Shown: in pieces, positions 18,264 through 27,140 of the stretch
Layout of the letters: every line of letters starts with the position of its first letter
Position numbering within the stretch: the first letter of the stretch is position 1
Source: a bacterium
GTDB lineage: Bacteria > Verrucomicrobiota > Verrucomicrobiia > Limisphaerales > J093
Assembly (NCBI GenBank): GCA_021780105.1
Contig: JAJXZJ010000069.1
Span: 31,896 to 95,895, forward strand
Direction: 5' to 3'
DNA: 64,000 nt
Notes under the pieces: model-generated
Database searches by the model: none
Seen by the model: the letters and a program-made list of their open reading frames with translations, nothing else
What the model was told of the DNA's origin: nothing
Made by a program: the position numbers and the translations under genes

Positions 18264-19703
18264 TCACCGGGGAATATTGCCCCAATCGCCGTTGCCTGCC
18301 AACTCCGGCGTGTAGGCGCCGATGGCGCGCTCCAGCCGGGCGCGGGCGGTGGCGTAGGCGTGCCGGGCGCGGACCTGCGTGGTGCGGGCGTCGGTGAGCG
18401 CGGTCTGGGCGCCGAGGAGGTCAAGTTGCGTGCCAGTGCCGGCCTCGGCGCGCGCCCGCGCCAGCCGCAATGCCTCCTCGGCCTGCTCCAGCACTTTTTG
18501 CTGCGAGTCCAGGACTTCACCAGCTTCCTCCAGCGTGGAGTAGGCCGTGCGGACTTCAAGTTCAATGTTGCGCGCGGTGTTGTCGGTATCAATCTGCGAG
18601 GCCTCCCACTGCGCCCGCGCCTGCGCCACCTTGCCGCGAGTCAGCGCGCCGTCGAAAATATCCCACGACATCTGAACGCCGGCCTCCCAGCCAGAAATGT
18701 CGTGGGTGATGTCGCGTTCGTAGTTCGGGCTGCGCGAGCCGTAGCCAACGTAGGTTTGCACGCTGGGAAGGTAGCCGCCGCGGGCGTTGACCACCCCCTC
18801 CTTCCGCAGCACCTCGGCTTTGCGCAACGCAACGAGTTCCGGCCGCCGCTCCAGCGCCAGCTTGATGGCTGCGGGCACTTCGAGGTTCAACGGCTCCACG
18901 TCGAGCGAGCCGTTCAGTTCCAAAGGAATGTCCTCCCAGATGTCCCGCGGCACCCGGCAGCCAAGGCGGTCCACGAGGACGTTTTTGGCGATGCGGTAGG
19001 CGTTCTTGGCGCGCGAAACGTCGGGCCGGGCGTTGGCGAGCTCGACTTCCGCCCGCAACACGTTGAACTGTGGCACCGTGCCGGCCTTGAACCGCCGCTG
19101 CGTATCCTCCAGTTCCCGCTCCAGCAATTTTACGGACGCCTCACGCACCTGGATTTCCTGCTGCGCGAGCAGCACGTCGTAAAACGCCGTCCGCACGTCG
19201 GTCGCGACGTTCGCGAGGACGGTTTGATGCTGCGCCAGCGCCTCCTCGCGCGTGAGCCGCGCGGTGCGGAGCGAGGACATCATACGGCCGCCTTCGAACA
19301 CCGACTGGACGAGTCGCACGCTGGCGTTCCAATGCTGGTTGTCCGGATTGACCAGGTTCAAACCGGATGGCAAACCCGGCAGGGGTGGCGCCGCAAGGCG
19401 TTCGACCGCGCTGTCGGCGGTGACATCGTAGCCGCCGGCGGCGCGCAGTTTGGGCAGGACGATGGCACGGGTCTGGATCACCACGCCGAGCGCGGCCTCG
19501 ACTTCTTTCTGGCTTCGGCGCACGTCGCCGTTTTGCTGGAGTGCCAGGTTGAGACAGTCTTCGAGCGACAGCGGGCGGTTCAACCACGGCGGCGCGTTGG
19601 TGTCGGCAGCGCGGGCGGCCGGCACCCGGCCGCCGGCCACGATCAAAACGAGAACCGAGCAGGTTCGCGCGAGCGACAGCAATTTCGGCGGGAGAAGTTT
19701 CAC
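18264..19703 (-). CDS. TolC-family outer-membrane efflux protein
   Basis: A 479-residue outer-membrane channel component. A signal peptide (about residues 1-33, ending in ARAAD) is followed by two repeats of the OEP domain with long amphipathic helices. The first begins SLEDCLNLALQQNGDVRRSQKEV (about 46-68); the second covers VPAAIKLALERRPELVALRK (about 275-294) and the C-terminal helices ending at ARLERAIG. The start is GTG at 19703. It follows the TetR gene by 7 bases on the same strand, and that regulator is divergent from a YbhG-type adaptor, ATPase and permease. The most economical reading is that this TolC is the outer channel of that exporter. It could also serve the MacB-type operon at 9-13 kb. 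Confidence 0.9.
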   Translation of the reverse strand: MKLLPPKLLSLARTCSVLVLIVAGGRVPAARAADTNAPPWLNRPLSLEDCLNLALQQNGDVRRSQKEVEAALGVVIQTRAIVLPKLRAAGGYDVTADSAVERLAAPPLPGLPSGLNLVNPDNQHWNASVRLVQSVFEGGRMMSSLRTARLTREEALAQHQTVLANVATDVRTAFYDVLLAQQEIQVREASVKLLERELEDTQRRFKAGTVPQFNVLRAEVELANARPDVSRAKNAYRIAKNVLVDRLGCRVPRDIWEDIPLELNGSLDVEPLNLEVPAAIKLALERRPELVALRKAEVLRKEGVVNARGGYLPSVQTYVGYGSRSPNYERDITHDISGWEAGVQMSWDIFDGALTRGKVAQARAQWEASQIDTDNTARNIELEVRTAYSTLEEAGEVLDSQQKVLEQAEEALRLARARAEAGTGTQLDLLGAQTALTDARTTQVRARHAYATARARLERAIGAYTPELAGNGDWGNIPR

Positions 19704-19710
19704 GGTCGGA

Positions 19711-20382
19711 TCAACGGCGGGGGGAGGTTTTGCGGGCGTAGTCCTTGATGCCGGCGAGCGAGAAGCGGGCGATGTGTTCGGCCAGCGGCTCCATCGCCGC
19801 GGCGTCCAGCGGTTGTTCGGGGAACAGCCGGGAAATCATGGCCCGGCAATGATGAAAGAACACGCACTGGCCGACGATGCTGAAGCAGCAATGCCGGACC
19901 CGTTTGTCGTTCACCGGGCAATCCAGAATGGCCGCCACGAAGCCCAGCAGATCATCCGCCATCGGCCTGATTCGTTCCTTGAGCAGCCCCTTCAACGCCG
20001 CCGTCGGCTCCACCATTTCGCGGGACATGATCCGGCCGAAGCGCGTGATGGGGCCGTCGTCAAAGAGGCGGAGGAGGAAGGAGCGGACGAAGGCGCGCAA
20101 CTTTTCCTCCGGCGGCGCGTCCGCCGCCACGGCCAGCAGCGGCGGGTACTTTTCGAAGGCCGCCCGCTGCGACTCGCGCAGGACCTCGGCGTAAAGCGAT
20201 TCCTTGTCACCAAAGTGGTAGTTAACGGCGGCAAGGTTCGCGCCCGCGCGGTGGCAGATTTCGCGGACGGTCGCGTGGCGAAAGCCGGCCTCGGCAAACA
20301 CCGCGCCGGCCGCCTCCAGAAGCCGCCGGCGGGTTTCGTCGCGGAGCGCCGGATCGGATCCGGTCTTCAATTTCAAATTCAC
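19711..20382 (-). CDS. TetR-family regulator of the CecR/YbiH type
   Basis: A 223-residue repressor. The N-terminal helix-turn-helix is LEAAGAVFAEAGFRHATVRE followed by ICHRAGANLAAVNYHFGDKESLY (about residues 22-64). The C-terminal domain resembles the DUF1956 group (SREMVEPTAALKGLL, FSIVGQCVFFHHCRA). In Escherichia coli CecR sits beside ybhG-ybhF-ybhS-ybhR, and the same arrangement is found here with a divergent ybhG-like gene, which supports the assignment. The start is GTG at 20382. Its promoter overlaps the palindrome at 20411-20422, so autorepression together with control of the exporter is likely. Confidence 0.88.
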   Translation of the reverse strand: MNLKLKTGSDPALRDETRRRLLEAAGAVFAEAGFRHATVREICHRAGANLAAVNYHFGDKESLYAEVLRESQRAAFEKYPPLLAVAADAPPEEKLRAFVRSFLLRLFDDGPITRFGRIMSREMVEPTAALKGLLKERIRPMADDLLGFVAAILDCPVNDKRVRHCCFSIVGQCVFFHHCRAMISRLFPEQPLDAAAMEPLAEHIARFSLAGIKDYARKTSPRR

Positions 20383-20394
20383 GTTTCAAACATA

Positions 20395-20439
20395 CGATTA
20401 AAACATTCGTTTGACATGTCAACCTCAAACTTGTTTACT
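20395..20439. promoter_or_regulatory. Divergent promoters sharing a palindromic -35/operator
   Basis: TTGACATGTCAA (20411-20422) is a perfect 12-base palindrome. On the plus strand TTGACA, a 17-base spacer and TTTACT (20434-20439) make a near-consensus promoter for the adaptor gene. On the minus strand the opposite half is another TTGACA, followed after 16 bases by TAATCG (20395-20400) for the tetR gene. A repressor bound to this site would cover both -35 elements. Confidence 0.6.
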
Positions 20440-20466
20440 GCTCCGCAAGCGTAGTTGCCGTTTGCC

Positions 20467-21453
20467 ATGAAAACGCCGTCCAGCCATCTGCTCTGTTTCC
20501 CGCGCGCCGCCGGCCTTTGCCTGGCCGCAGCACTGGTCCTGCTCGCCGGTTGTGGCCGGTCCACGCCGGGCCGGTATCAGGGCTACATCGAGGGCGAGTT
20601 TGTTTATGTGGCCGCGCCGCTCGGCGGCACGTTGACGAACCTGGCCGTCAGCCGGGGCGACGTGGTGAAGGCCGGCCAGCTCCTGTTCGCACTGGAACAC
20701 GAGGCGGAGACGGCCACCGTGCGCGAGGCGCAGGAGCGGCAGCGCCAGGCGCAGGCGCGGTTGGCGGACGCGCAAAAAGGCCGGCGGCCGAGTGAAATCG
20801 CGTCGCTGGAGGCGCAGTTGCAGCGGGCGAAGGCCAATTGGGAATTGTCGCAACTGGACCTGCGCCGGCGCGAGCAGCTTCACGCGCAGAACGTGATCGC
20901 CCCCGAGGAACTGGACGCCGCAAAGTCCCGGCGCGACGCCGACCAGGCGCAGGTGAACTCGCTGACCGCCGACCTCGACACCGCACGGTTGGGCGCGCGG
21001 ACCGATGAAATCGCCGCCGCCGAGGCGGACGTGCAGGCCGCGGACGCCGCGCTGGTCCGCGCCCGCTGGTCCGTGGCGCAGAAACGCCAGTTCGCGCCGA
21101 CGAACGCGGTGGTGCAGGACACGCTTTACCAGCCGGGCGAGTTCGTGCCGGCGGGCAATCCCGTCGTTTCGCTGCTGCCGCCGGGCAACGTGCGCGTGCG
21201 GTTTTTCGTGCCGGAACCGCAGTTGGTGACGGTCCAGCGCGGACAAGCCGCGCGTGTGACCCTGGACGGCACCACCAACGTGTATCCCGCGACGGTGAAC
21301 TATGTTTCGCCGCAGGCGGAGTTCACGCCGCCGGTTATTTACAGCCAGGAAAGCCGGGCGAAGCTGGTTTTCATGGTCGAGGCGACGTTCCGTCCGGCGG
21401 ACGCGGCGGCGCTGCGTCCGGGGCAGCCCGTAGACGTGCGGTTGAACCGGTGA
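20467..21453 (+). CDS. ybhG-like: HlyD/YbhG-family adaptor lipoprotein
   Basis: A 328-residue membrane-fusion protein, apparently a lipoprotein: the N-terminal signal ends in a lipobox LLAGC (Cys about residue 28). It then shows the half-lipoyl motif VYVAAPLGGTLTNLAVSRGD, a long alpha-helical hairpin (about residues 75-190, rich in Ala, Gln and Arg) and a return lipoyl/barrel region (DTLYQPGEFVPAGNPVVSLL). The ATG at 20467 is preferred over an in-frame TTG at 20455. It is the first gene of an operon with an ATPase 7 bases downstream and an ABC-2 permease, and is divergent from the CecR-like regulator. It would link the inner-membrane transporter to the TolC channel encoded on the other strand. 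Confidence 0.88.
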   Translation: MKTPSSHLLCFPRAAGLCLAAALVLLAGCGRSTPGRYQGYIEGEFVYVAAPLGGTLTNLAVSRGDVVKAGQLLFALEHEAETATVREAQERQRQAQARLADAQKGRRPSEIASLEAQLQRAKANWELSQLDLRRREQLHAQNVIAPEELDAAKSRRDADQAQVNSLTADLDTARLGARTDEIAAAEADVQAADAALVRARWSVAQKRQFAPTNAVVQDTLYQPGEFVPAGNPVVSLLPPGNVRVRFFVPEPQLVTVQRGQAARVTLDGTTNVYPATVNYVSPQAEFTPPVIYSQESRAKLVFMVEATFRPADAAALRPGQPVDVRLNR

Positions 21454-21460
21454 GGCGGCC

Positions 21461-22387
21461 ATGAGCGGGGAGGAACTGGTCATTGACGTGCGCGGCGTCA
21501 CGAAGCGGTTCAGCGGCCGGGCGGTCGTGAACGACATCGCGATGCAGGTGCGGCGCGGGGAGATTTACGGATTTCTCGGGCCGAACGGCAGCGGCAAAAC
21601 CACGTTCCTGCGGATGCTCTGCGGTCTGCTCACGCCGGACGCGGGCGAGGGCGTCTGCCTCGGTTTCGATTTCCGCACCGAGTCGGCCGAGATCAAGAAG
21701 CACGTCGGCTACATGACGCAGCGGTTCAGCTTCTACGAAGACCTGAGCATCGAAGAGAACCTGGATTTCGTCGCCCGGATTTACGGGATTCCACGGCGCA
21801 AAGAGGCGGTGAACCGGAGCCTGGAAACGCTGGGGCTGGTGCCGCGCCGGCGCCAACTGGCCGGCGTGCTGTCCGGCGGCTGGAAGCAGCGGCTGGCGCT
21901 GGCCGCGTGCTTGATTCACGAGCCGCGGCTGCTGTTGCTTGACGAGCCGACCGCCGGCGTGGACCCGAAGGCGCGGCGCGATTTCTGGCAGGAAATCCAC
22001 CGGCTCGCCGCCGAGGGACTGACGGTGTTGATCACGACGCACTACATGGACGAGGCCGAGCGCTGCCACCGGCTGGCCTACATCGCCTACGGCAATCTGC
22101 TGGCGCGCGGGACGGTGGCGGAGGTGGTCCGCAGCGCGCAGTTGACCACCTACGAAGTGACCGGGCCGAACCTGTGGGAACTGGCGGCGAAGTTGCGCGG
22201 CGCGGCGGGTATCGAGCAGGTCGTCGCCTTTGGCACGACGCTGCACGTCAGCGGACGCGACGCCGCCGCCATGGACGAGAGCATTGCGCCATGGCGGGTC
22301 GGCGGCTGGCAATGGCAGCCGGTCGCGTCCGGGCTGGAGGATGTTTTCATCAGCCTGATGGATCGCGCGAAGGACAATTTCTCATGA
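21461..22387 (+). CDS. ybhF-like: ABC-2 type exporter ATP-binding protein (YbhF-like)
   Basis: A 308-residue single-domain ATPase. Walker A is GPNGSGKTT (residues 40-48), the signature is LSGGWKQRLAL near 138, Walker B is LLLLDEPTAGVDPKARR, and the switch is LITTHYMDEAERC. Trp in place of Gln or Met in SGGWKQR is typical of the YbhF/CcmA-like subgroup. E. coli YbhF is a fusion of two such ATPases, so this one probably acts as a homodimer. Its TGA overlaps the ATG of the permease gene (ATGA). Confidence 0.92.
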   Translation: MSGEELVIDVRGVTKRFSGRAVVNDIAMQVRRGEIYGFLGPNGSGKTTFLRMLCGLLTPDAGEGVCLGFDFRTESAEIKKHVGYMTQRFSFYEDLSIEENLDFVARIYGIPRRKEAVNRSLETLGLVPRRRQLAGVLSGGWKQRLALAACLIHEPRLLLLDEPTAGVDPKARRDFWQEIHRLAAEGLTVLITTHYMDEAERCHRLAYIAYGNLLARGTVAEVVRSAQLTTYEVTGPNLWELAAKLRGAAGIEQVVAFGTTLHVSGRDAAAMDESIAPWRVGGWQWQPVASGLEDVFISLMDRAKDNFS

Positions 22388-23523
22388 GCCGGCATGCGTT
22401 TAACCTCCGCCGGTTCTGGGCGATCGTCGTCAAGGAGTTCATCCAGATGCGGCGCGACCGGCTGACCTTTGCCATGATGGTCGGCATCCCGCTGATCCAG
22501 CTCATCCTGTTCGGCTACGCCATCAACGCCGATCCGAAGCACCTGCCGACCGCGGTGCTGTCCGCGGACAACAGCATCTTCTCGCGCACGCTGGTCTGGG
22601 CGCTGCAAAACAGCGACTACTTCCACATCGTCCGCCAGTCCGGCAGTGAGGAGGAAATCCGCACGCTCCTGGCACGGGGCAATGTCCAGTTCGTCGTTCA
22701 CATTCCGGAGGATTTCTCCCGCAGGCTGCTGCGCGGCGAGCAGCCCAGCCTGCTGTTGGAAGCCGACGCCACCGACCCGATGGCCACCGGCTACGCGTTG
22801 TCCGCCTTGGACACGCTGGTCAATTCGGCATTCGACCGCGATCTGATCGGCCCGCTGAGCCGGCTTCGCGTCCGGCCGGGACCGGTCGAATTGCGCACGC
22901 ACCGGCATTACAATCCGGAGAACATCACGCAATACAACATCGTTCCGGGCCTGATGGGGGTGGTGCTGACGATGACGATGGTCATCATCACCGCGCTGGC
23001 CATCACCCGTGAACGTGAGCGGGGCACGATGGAAAACCTGCTGTCCACGCCGGTGCATCCCGGCGAGGTGATGATCGGCAAGATCATCCCCTACATCCTG
23101 GTCGGCTACATCCAGGTGACGTTGATCCTGGCGGCGGCGCGGTTCCTGTTTCATGTGCCCATGATGGGTAGCCTGCCGCTGTTGCTGGGCGTGATCCTCT
23201 TGTTCATCAGTGCGACACTGACCGTGGGCATCACGTTTTCCACGGCCACCCGCAACCAACTCCAGGCCGTGCAGATGGCCTTTTTCTTCTTCCTGCCGAA
23301 CATTCTCCTGTCCGGGTTCATGTTCCCGTTTCGGGGCATGCCGTCGTGGGCGCAATGGATCGGCGAAGCGCTGCCGCTCACGCATTTCCTGCGCATCGCA
23401 CGGGGCATTCTGCTGAAGGGAAACGGCCCGCGGGAAATCGCGCCGGAGCTGTGGCCGATCGCCCTGTTCATGGTGTTGATGCTCACCATCGGCATCAAAC
23501 GCTACCGGCAGACGCTGGATTGA
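22384..23523 (+). CDS. ybhS-like: ABC-2 type permease (YbhS/YbhR-like)
   Basis: A 379-residue permease. It has an N-terminal membrane segment after KEFIQMRRDRLTFAMM, a large periplasmic domain (about residues 50-180) and five C-terminal membrane segments starting near NIVPGLMGVVLTMTMVI. The conserved ABC-2 motif ITRERERGTMENLLSTPV lies between the second and third segments. Only one permease is present, whereas E. coli has YbhS and YbhR, so a homodimer is expected. It is translationally coupled to the ATPase. Confidence 0.92.
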   Translation: MSRHAFNLRRFWAIVVKEFIQMRRDRLTFAMMVGIPLIQLILFGYAINADPKHLPTAVLSADNSIFSRTLVWALQNSDYFHIVRQSGSEEEIRTLLARGNVQFVVHIPEDFSRRLLRGEQPSLLLEADATDPMATGYALSALDTLVNSAFDRDLIGPLSRLRVRPGPVELRTHRHYNPENITQYNIVPGLMGVVLTMTMVIITALAITRERERGTMENLLSTPVHPGEVMIGKIIPYILVGYIQVTLILAAARFLFHVPMMGSLPLLLGVILLFISATLTVGITFSTATRNQLQAVQMAFFFFLPNILLSGFMFPFRGMPSWAQWIGEALPLTHFLRIARGILLKGNGPREIAPELWPIALFMVLMLTIGIKRYRQTLD

Positions 23524-23566
23524 CCGGCTGTGCGCCGTGGCGCGGGTGCGCGGGTGCGCGGCCGGT

Positions 23567-25618
23567 TTACGGATCAAGACGATACCGCCGGTGCATGTAG
23601 AGATCGTCAGCCACCTGAAAGATCGCGATGGCGTCCCGCTGTAGTTCGGCTTCCGCGGCGGTGGTTTGCGTCATCGGTTCGAGGTTCACCATCTTGGGAT
23701 CGCCCGCGTAATACTCCACCGTCTTCTGCAGGCCAAGCACGACGAGCCGGTCATGCGTGAACAGGCCGATGTCGCGGTCGTGATTGAGCAGCGCCCGGCC
23801 GTCTTCCGGCGGATCGTGCAGCAGGTCGCGGCCGAAGAACAGCGTCTGGTAGGGCCGGCCAATCAGCCCCAGGACGGTCGGCGACACATCGAGCGAACTG
23901 CCCAACATGCCGAACCGCGCCGGGTGTTTCACCACCGCCGGGCCAAGGATGACCAGCGGGATTTCGTAGGACCGGATGGGGATTTTCTGGCTGCCATAGA
24001 CCCGCGCCCCGTGGTCGGCGACCACGACGAACACGGTGTTGGTCCAAAACGCCTCGCGCCTGGCGTCGCGGAAGAATTGGCCCAGACACCAGTCCGAGTA
24101 CTTCACGGCCTTTTCGCGCGAGGGCGAGGGCAGTTCGGGATCCTCCGGAATGCGGCCGCGCGGATAGGTGTAGGGCTTGTGGTTGGACACGGACATGATG
24201 GTGCCCAGGAACGGCTTGCCCGTTTGGTTCAACGCGCGAAATTCCCGGATGGCGCGGGCATAAACGTCCTCGTCGCACACGCCCCAGATGGTGGCAAAGG
24301 ACGAGTTCGTGAAATCATCGTGAAAGGACGATTCTTCGCCCCCGAAGAACGAAAGCAGCCCGGCGAAAATCGTCGGGAAAAAGCCGTCATGAAACCGCGG
24401 GTTGTGTTCCAGGAAGCGGTCCCAGCCGTTGTGGAGCGCGTAGGGCTTCATGTCGTCGAATATCCCCCGGCCGCCGTAGAAAAAGACCGTGTTGTAACCG
24501 TCGCGCTTCAAGACGCGGGCGACGGTCTCGATGTTCTCCGAACGGTCGCGCTTGACGATCGCCCCACCGGGCAGCGGCGGGAAGGACGACAGCACGCCCT
24601 CGAACCCGCGCACGGTGCGGTCGCCACAGGCGTAAATGTTGGTGAACAGCAGCCCCTCCTGGGTTGCCAAGCCGTCCATTTCCGGCGTGAGGGATTCGCC
24701 TTTGCGGCCCAGGCAGCCCCAGAATTCCGAGCCGAGGCTTTCTTCCAGCAGGATGACCACGTTCAAACGCGGCCGGCCGGGGTCGCCGGCGATGTTGCGT
24801 CGGAGGCCATGCTCCTCGCCAACAAATTGCGCGTCCGGCTCGGCCAGCAGGCGGCGCACGCGCGAGTAGGCCTCGTCCGGCGGCATCGTCCGGTAAAACG
24901 CGGCGAAACTCAGGTTGTGGGTCCATGCCGCCCGCGCGAACGCCAGCGTGCCATTGTCCGCAATCTCGTCCAGCGTGCGGTCCTGGCTGAAGGTCGGCCC
25001 TTGAAATTTCACCGTCGCGGTGAGGACCACGGCGGCCGCGAGCGTGCCGCCCAACCACAGGAAGCGCACCCTGAGCGGGAGCGGCCGGTTCCACATGTGG
25101 CGATGCCGGCGGAGGAGAATCACCGTCCAAGCCAGGGCCACCAGAGCGCACGCCGCCACGACACCAACCACCGGATAGGATTCCCAGATGTTGGTCAGGA
25201 CTTCGCGTGGGTTGTCCAGATAATCCACCGCCACCGTGTTGAAGCGCGCGGCAAATTCGTCGAAGTAAAAAAACTCAAGAATTACCCGGAACACCATCAC
25301 CAGCCACCACGCAAAGCAACCGACGGCGAACAGCACGCGATGCCACGTCGCCGCGAAAACGCGGTTGGGCAGGATGAAGAACCAGGCCAGCAGCGGAACG
25401 ACGGAAAACAGGCAGGCGGCGGCGTCCCGATGCAGCCCCACGAGGAACATCCTGGCCCCCTCGGCGGCCGGCACGTGGGCCGGTTCGAACTTCAGAAACA
25501 GCGCCAGCCGCAGCGCGGTGAACAGCACCAGCAGGGACAGATACCAAAAGACAACCAATCCGTAGCGGGACTGCCACCACTTCGCGCCGGATGCACCTGG
25601 TTGCTCGCCGGTGGCCAT
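23567..25618 (-). CDS. LTA-synthase/OpgB-like membrane phosphoglycerol transferase or sulfatase
   Basis: A 683-residue membrane enzyme of the alkaline-phosphatase superfamily. About five N-terminal membrane segments (residues 20-235) are followed by a periplasmic catalytic domain. The likely nucleophile is the Thr of CGDRTVRGFEG (about residue 333), and the metal-binding Asp-His pair is in VVVADHGARVYG (about 532). EESLGSEFW supplies the first metal ligand. Such proteins move phosphoglycerol or phosphoethanolamine groups to envelope glycans or lipids; a lipoteichoic acid product is unlikely in a Gram-negative. Its ATG overlaps the stop of the upstream cNMP-binding gene (ATGA), so the two are translated together. 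Confidence 0.85.
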   Translation of the reverse strand: MATGEQPGASGAKWWQSRYGLVVFWYLSLLVLFTALRLALFLKFEPAHVPAAEGARMFLVGLHRDAAACLFSVVPLLAWFFILPNRVFAATWHRVLFAVGCFAWWLVMVFRVILEFFYFDEFAARFNTVAVDYLDNPREVLTNIWESYPVVGVVAACALVALAWTVILLRRHRHMWNRPLPLRVRFLWLGGTLAAAVVLTATVKFQGPTFSQDRTLDEIADNGTLAFARAAWTHNLSFAAFYRTMPPDEAYSRVRRLLAEPDAQFVGEEHGLRRNIAGDPGRPRLNVVILLEESLGSEFWGCLGRKGESLTPEMDGLATQEGLLFTNIYACGDRTVRGFEGVLSSFPPLPGGAIVKRDRSENIETVARVLKRDGYNTVFFYGGRGIFDDMKPYALHNGWDRFLEHNPRFHDGFFPTIFAGLLSFFGGEESSFHDDFTNSSFATIWGVCDEDVYARAIREFRALNQTGKPFLGTIMSVSNHKPYTYPRGRIPEDPELPSPSREKAVKYSDWCLGQFFRDARREAFWTNTVFVVVADHGARVYGSQKIPIRSYEIPLVILGPAVVKHPARFGMLGSSLDVSPTVLGLIGRPYQTLFFGRDLLHDPPEDGRALLNHDRDIGLFTHDRLVVLGLQKTVEYYAGDPKMVNLEPMTQTTAAEAELQRDAIAIFQVADDLYMHRRYRLDP

Positions 25619-26337
25619 CAGAGATGAATTTCCGAAAGCGTGCGCGCTGACCGGATCGAATGCATGTATTTCTTGTCCAGGTCAAGCAACCGGGCCGTGA
25701 TGGACCGGCTGATCGCGAGCAGGAACGGCGTCGCGAGTGCCGGCGCCTCATGCACGATGGTTTCAAACGCCGTGGCTGGCAGCTTCAACAGCAGGCTGTC
25801 CTCGTTGGCCAGAATGTCCGCCGAGCGCGGCCCCTCGATCAGCAACGCCACTTCGCCAAAGAAATCGCCCACGCCCAGCGTGGCGAGCGTGGTTTCCTTG
25901 CCGTCCATGGTCAAGGCCGCGCGCAACTCGCCTTCGAGGATGAAATACATGGCGTCGCCGTGGTCGCCCTTGCTGAACAGCCGGGCGAACTTCACAACGC
26001 GCACGACTTCCAGGTAATGCAGGAAGGACTCGAGCTGCGCCAGTTCCATCTCGGCGAACAGCTTGATGCGCCGGAGATTATCGGCCTTGACCGTGGCCCC
26101 TGGCGGCGCGGCCTGGTCCGCCGGCTTGGCGCCGAAGAACATCTTCAGTTCGGCCAGCTCGGACGCCTTCACCCACATGCGCTGGTCCTGCACAAACACC
26201 CAGCTTCCGGCGGTGACCCGCCGTTGCTTCACCCAGGTGACGAGCATGGGGAGTTCCAGCGGCCCGTAAGCGACGTGGTCCGCGCCCCAGATCCGGTAGA
26301 GCGGCGCTGCCTGTTGGTTTTGCATAGGCTTAGTCAT
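25618..26337 (-). CDS. GYF_2 plus cyclic-nucleotide-binding domain protein
   Basis: A 239-residue cytoplasmic protein with two domains. Residues about 12-65 form a GYF_2/DUF4339-type domain (RIWGADHVAYGPLELPML, SWVFVQDQRMWVKASEL). Residues about 88-210 form a cNMP-binding beta-roll with the phosphate-binding cassette region GDFFGEVALLIEGPRSADI. There is no helix-turn-helix, so it is not a Crp-type transcription factor but a putative ligand sensor. ATG at 26337 is used; ATG at 26325 is an alternative. Translational coupling to the phosphoglycerol-transferase-like gene suggests it controls that enzyme or its localisation. This link is inference. Confidence 0.85.
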   Translation of the reverse strand: MTKPMQNQQAAPLYRIWGADHVAYGPLELPMLVTWVKQRRVTAGSWVFVQDQRMWVKASELAELKMFFGAKPADQAAPPGATVKADNLRRIKLFAEMELAQLESFLHYLEVVRVVKFARLFSKGDHGDAMYFILEGELRAALTMDGKETTLATLGVGDFFGEVALLIEGPRSADILANEDSLLLKLPATAFETIVHEAPALATPFLLAISRSITARLLDLDKKYMHSIRSARTLSEIHL

Positions 26338-26425
26338 CTTTTCGTGAAGCCCAAAGGTAAACGGCTTGTCCGGCCCGCCCAAGCGAAAAATGGCTCGTGG
26401 ACGCGTTTACCGGCCCGCCCGTCGG

Positions 26426-26839
26426 TCAATGCTCCTTGAACTTGATCGCGACGGCCACGATCACACGCGAGTTGATTGGCGTGGCGGTCGGCGCCCACCA
26501 CGGCCCCCAAACCTGCACGCCGGCGGTCTGCACCTGATCATGCACCAGGTAGGCCGCGTCGGCGCCCAGCTTGGCGGCGCGCGCGCGGATGGAAGCCTCG
26601 ATCTTGTCCACCGGCGGCGGCGGATCGGTCGAGGCGTTGATCGCCACCTCGCCCAGCCGGTCAAACGGCTGCTTCGGCTCGGCCTGCAAAATTTGCACGC
26701 GCGCCGGATCCACGGCCGGATACCGGGGGGCGCCGATGTATTGGACGGTATTGCTCTCCAGCGAACTGCAACCCGTGAGACAGAACGACAAACCGGCGCA
26801 CATCAGCAGTCCGGCAGCCCATGACAATTTCGATTTCAT
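26426..26839 (-). CDS. Small putative lipoprotein
   Basis: A 137-residue protein with a lipoprotein signal: the hydrophobic stretch AAGLLMCAGLSFCLTGC ends in the lipobox LTGC. The body contains EVAINASTDPPPPVDKIEAS and AAKLGADAAYLVHDQ, a pattern seen in small periplasmic domains of unknown function that start with a beta strand and an AxxxGAD helix. ATG at 26839 is the only start that gives the signal at the N-terminus. The function is unknown. It stands between the cNMP-binding gene and the response regulator gene on the same strand, with gaps of 88 and 301 bases. Confidence 0.75.
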   Translation of the reverse strand: MKSKLSWAAGLLMCAGLSFCLTGCSSLESNTVQYIGAPRYPAVDPARVQILQAEPKQPFDRLGEVAINASTDPPPPVDKIEASIRARAAKLGADAAYLVHDQVQTAGVQVWGPWWAPTATPINSRVIVAVAIKFKEH

Positions 26840-27140
26840 AACCAGACTCCAGTGGCACTCTGCGTCAGCGCCCCGCGCTTGTAAAGCCGGCCCCCGCCAC
26901 TGGCGACCGCGACTCTTTAACAAACCGCACGCCGGTCTTTGACACTCTATGGCCAGCCACCCCTCAAAAAAATAAATCCCTTCAACGGCGCTCACCTTTT
27001 CAATCGGCATCGTCCCAGATGGCGCCAACGGCCTGGGGTTCTCCACCCGGCTGCGGTGAGGCACTGCCGCCAAAATCCCAACGCCATCGTCGGTCGGTGC
27101 TCGCGCGAAATCAAATGCGCTCTGGATCTGCAACGCCCGG
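26840..27140. other. Intergenic region
   Basis: No gene is seen. On the minus strand a T-rich run (complement of CTCAAAAAAATAAATCCC at about 26965-26982) lies downstream of the response regulator gene, but no GC-rich hairpin precedes it, so a terminator is not supported. Confidence 0.35.

Noticed and set aside
23666..25627. A 653-codon open frame antisense to the phosphoglycerol-transferase-like gene, and similar long antisense frames elsewhere (for example 30778-32547, 34914-38117, 41389-43320)
   Set aside because: They mirror the GC-rich codon structure of the real gene on the other strand, are rich in Arg, His and Gln, and show no family motifs.
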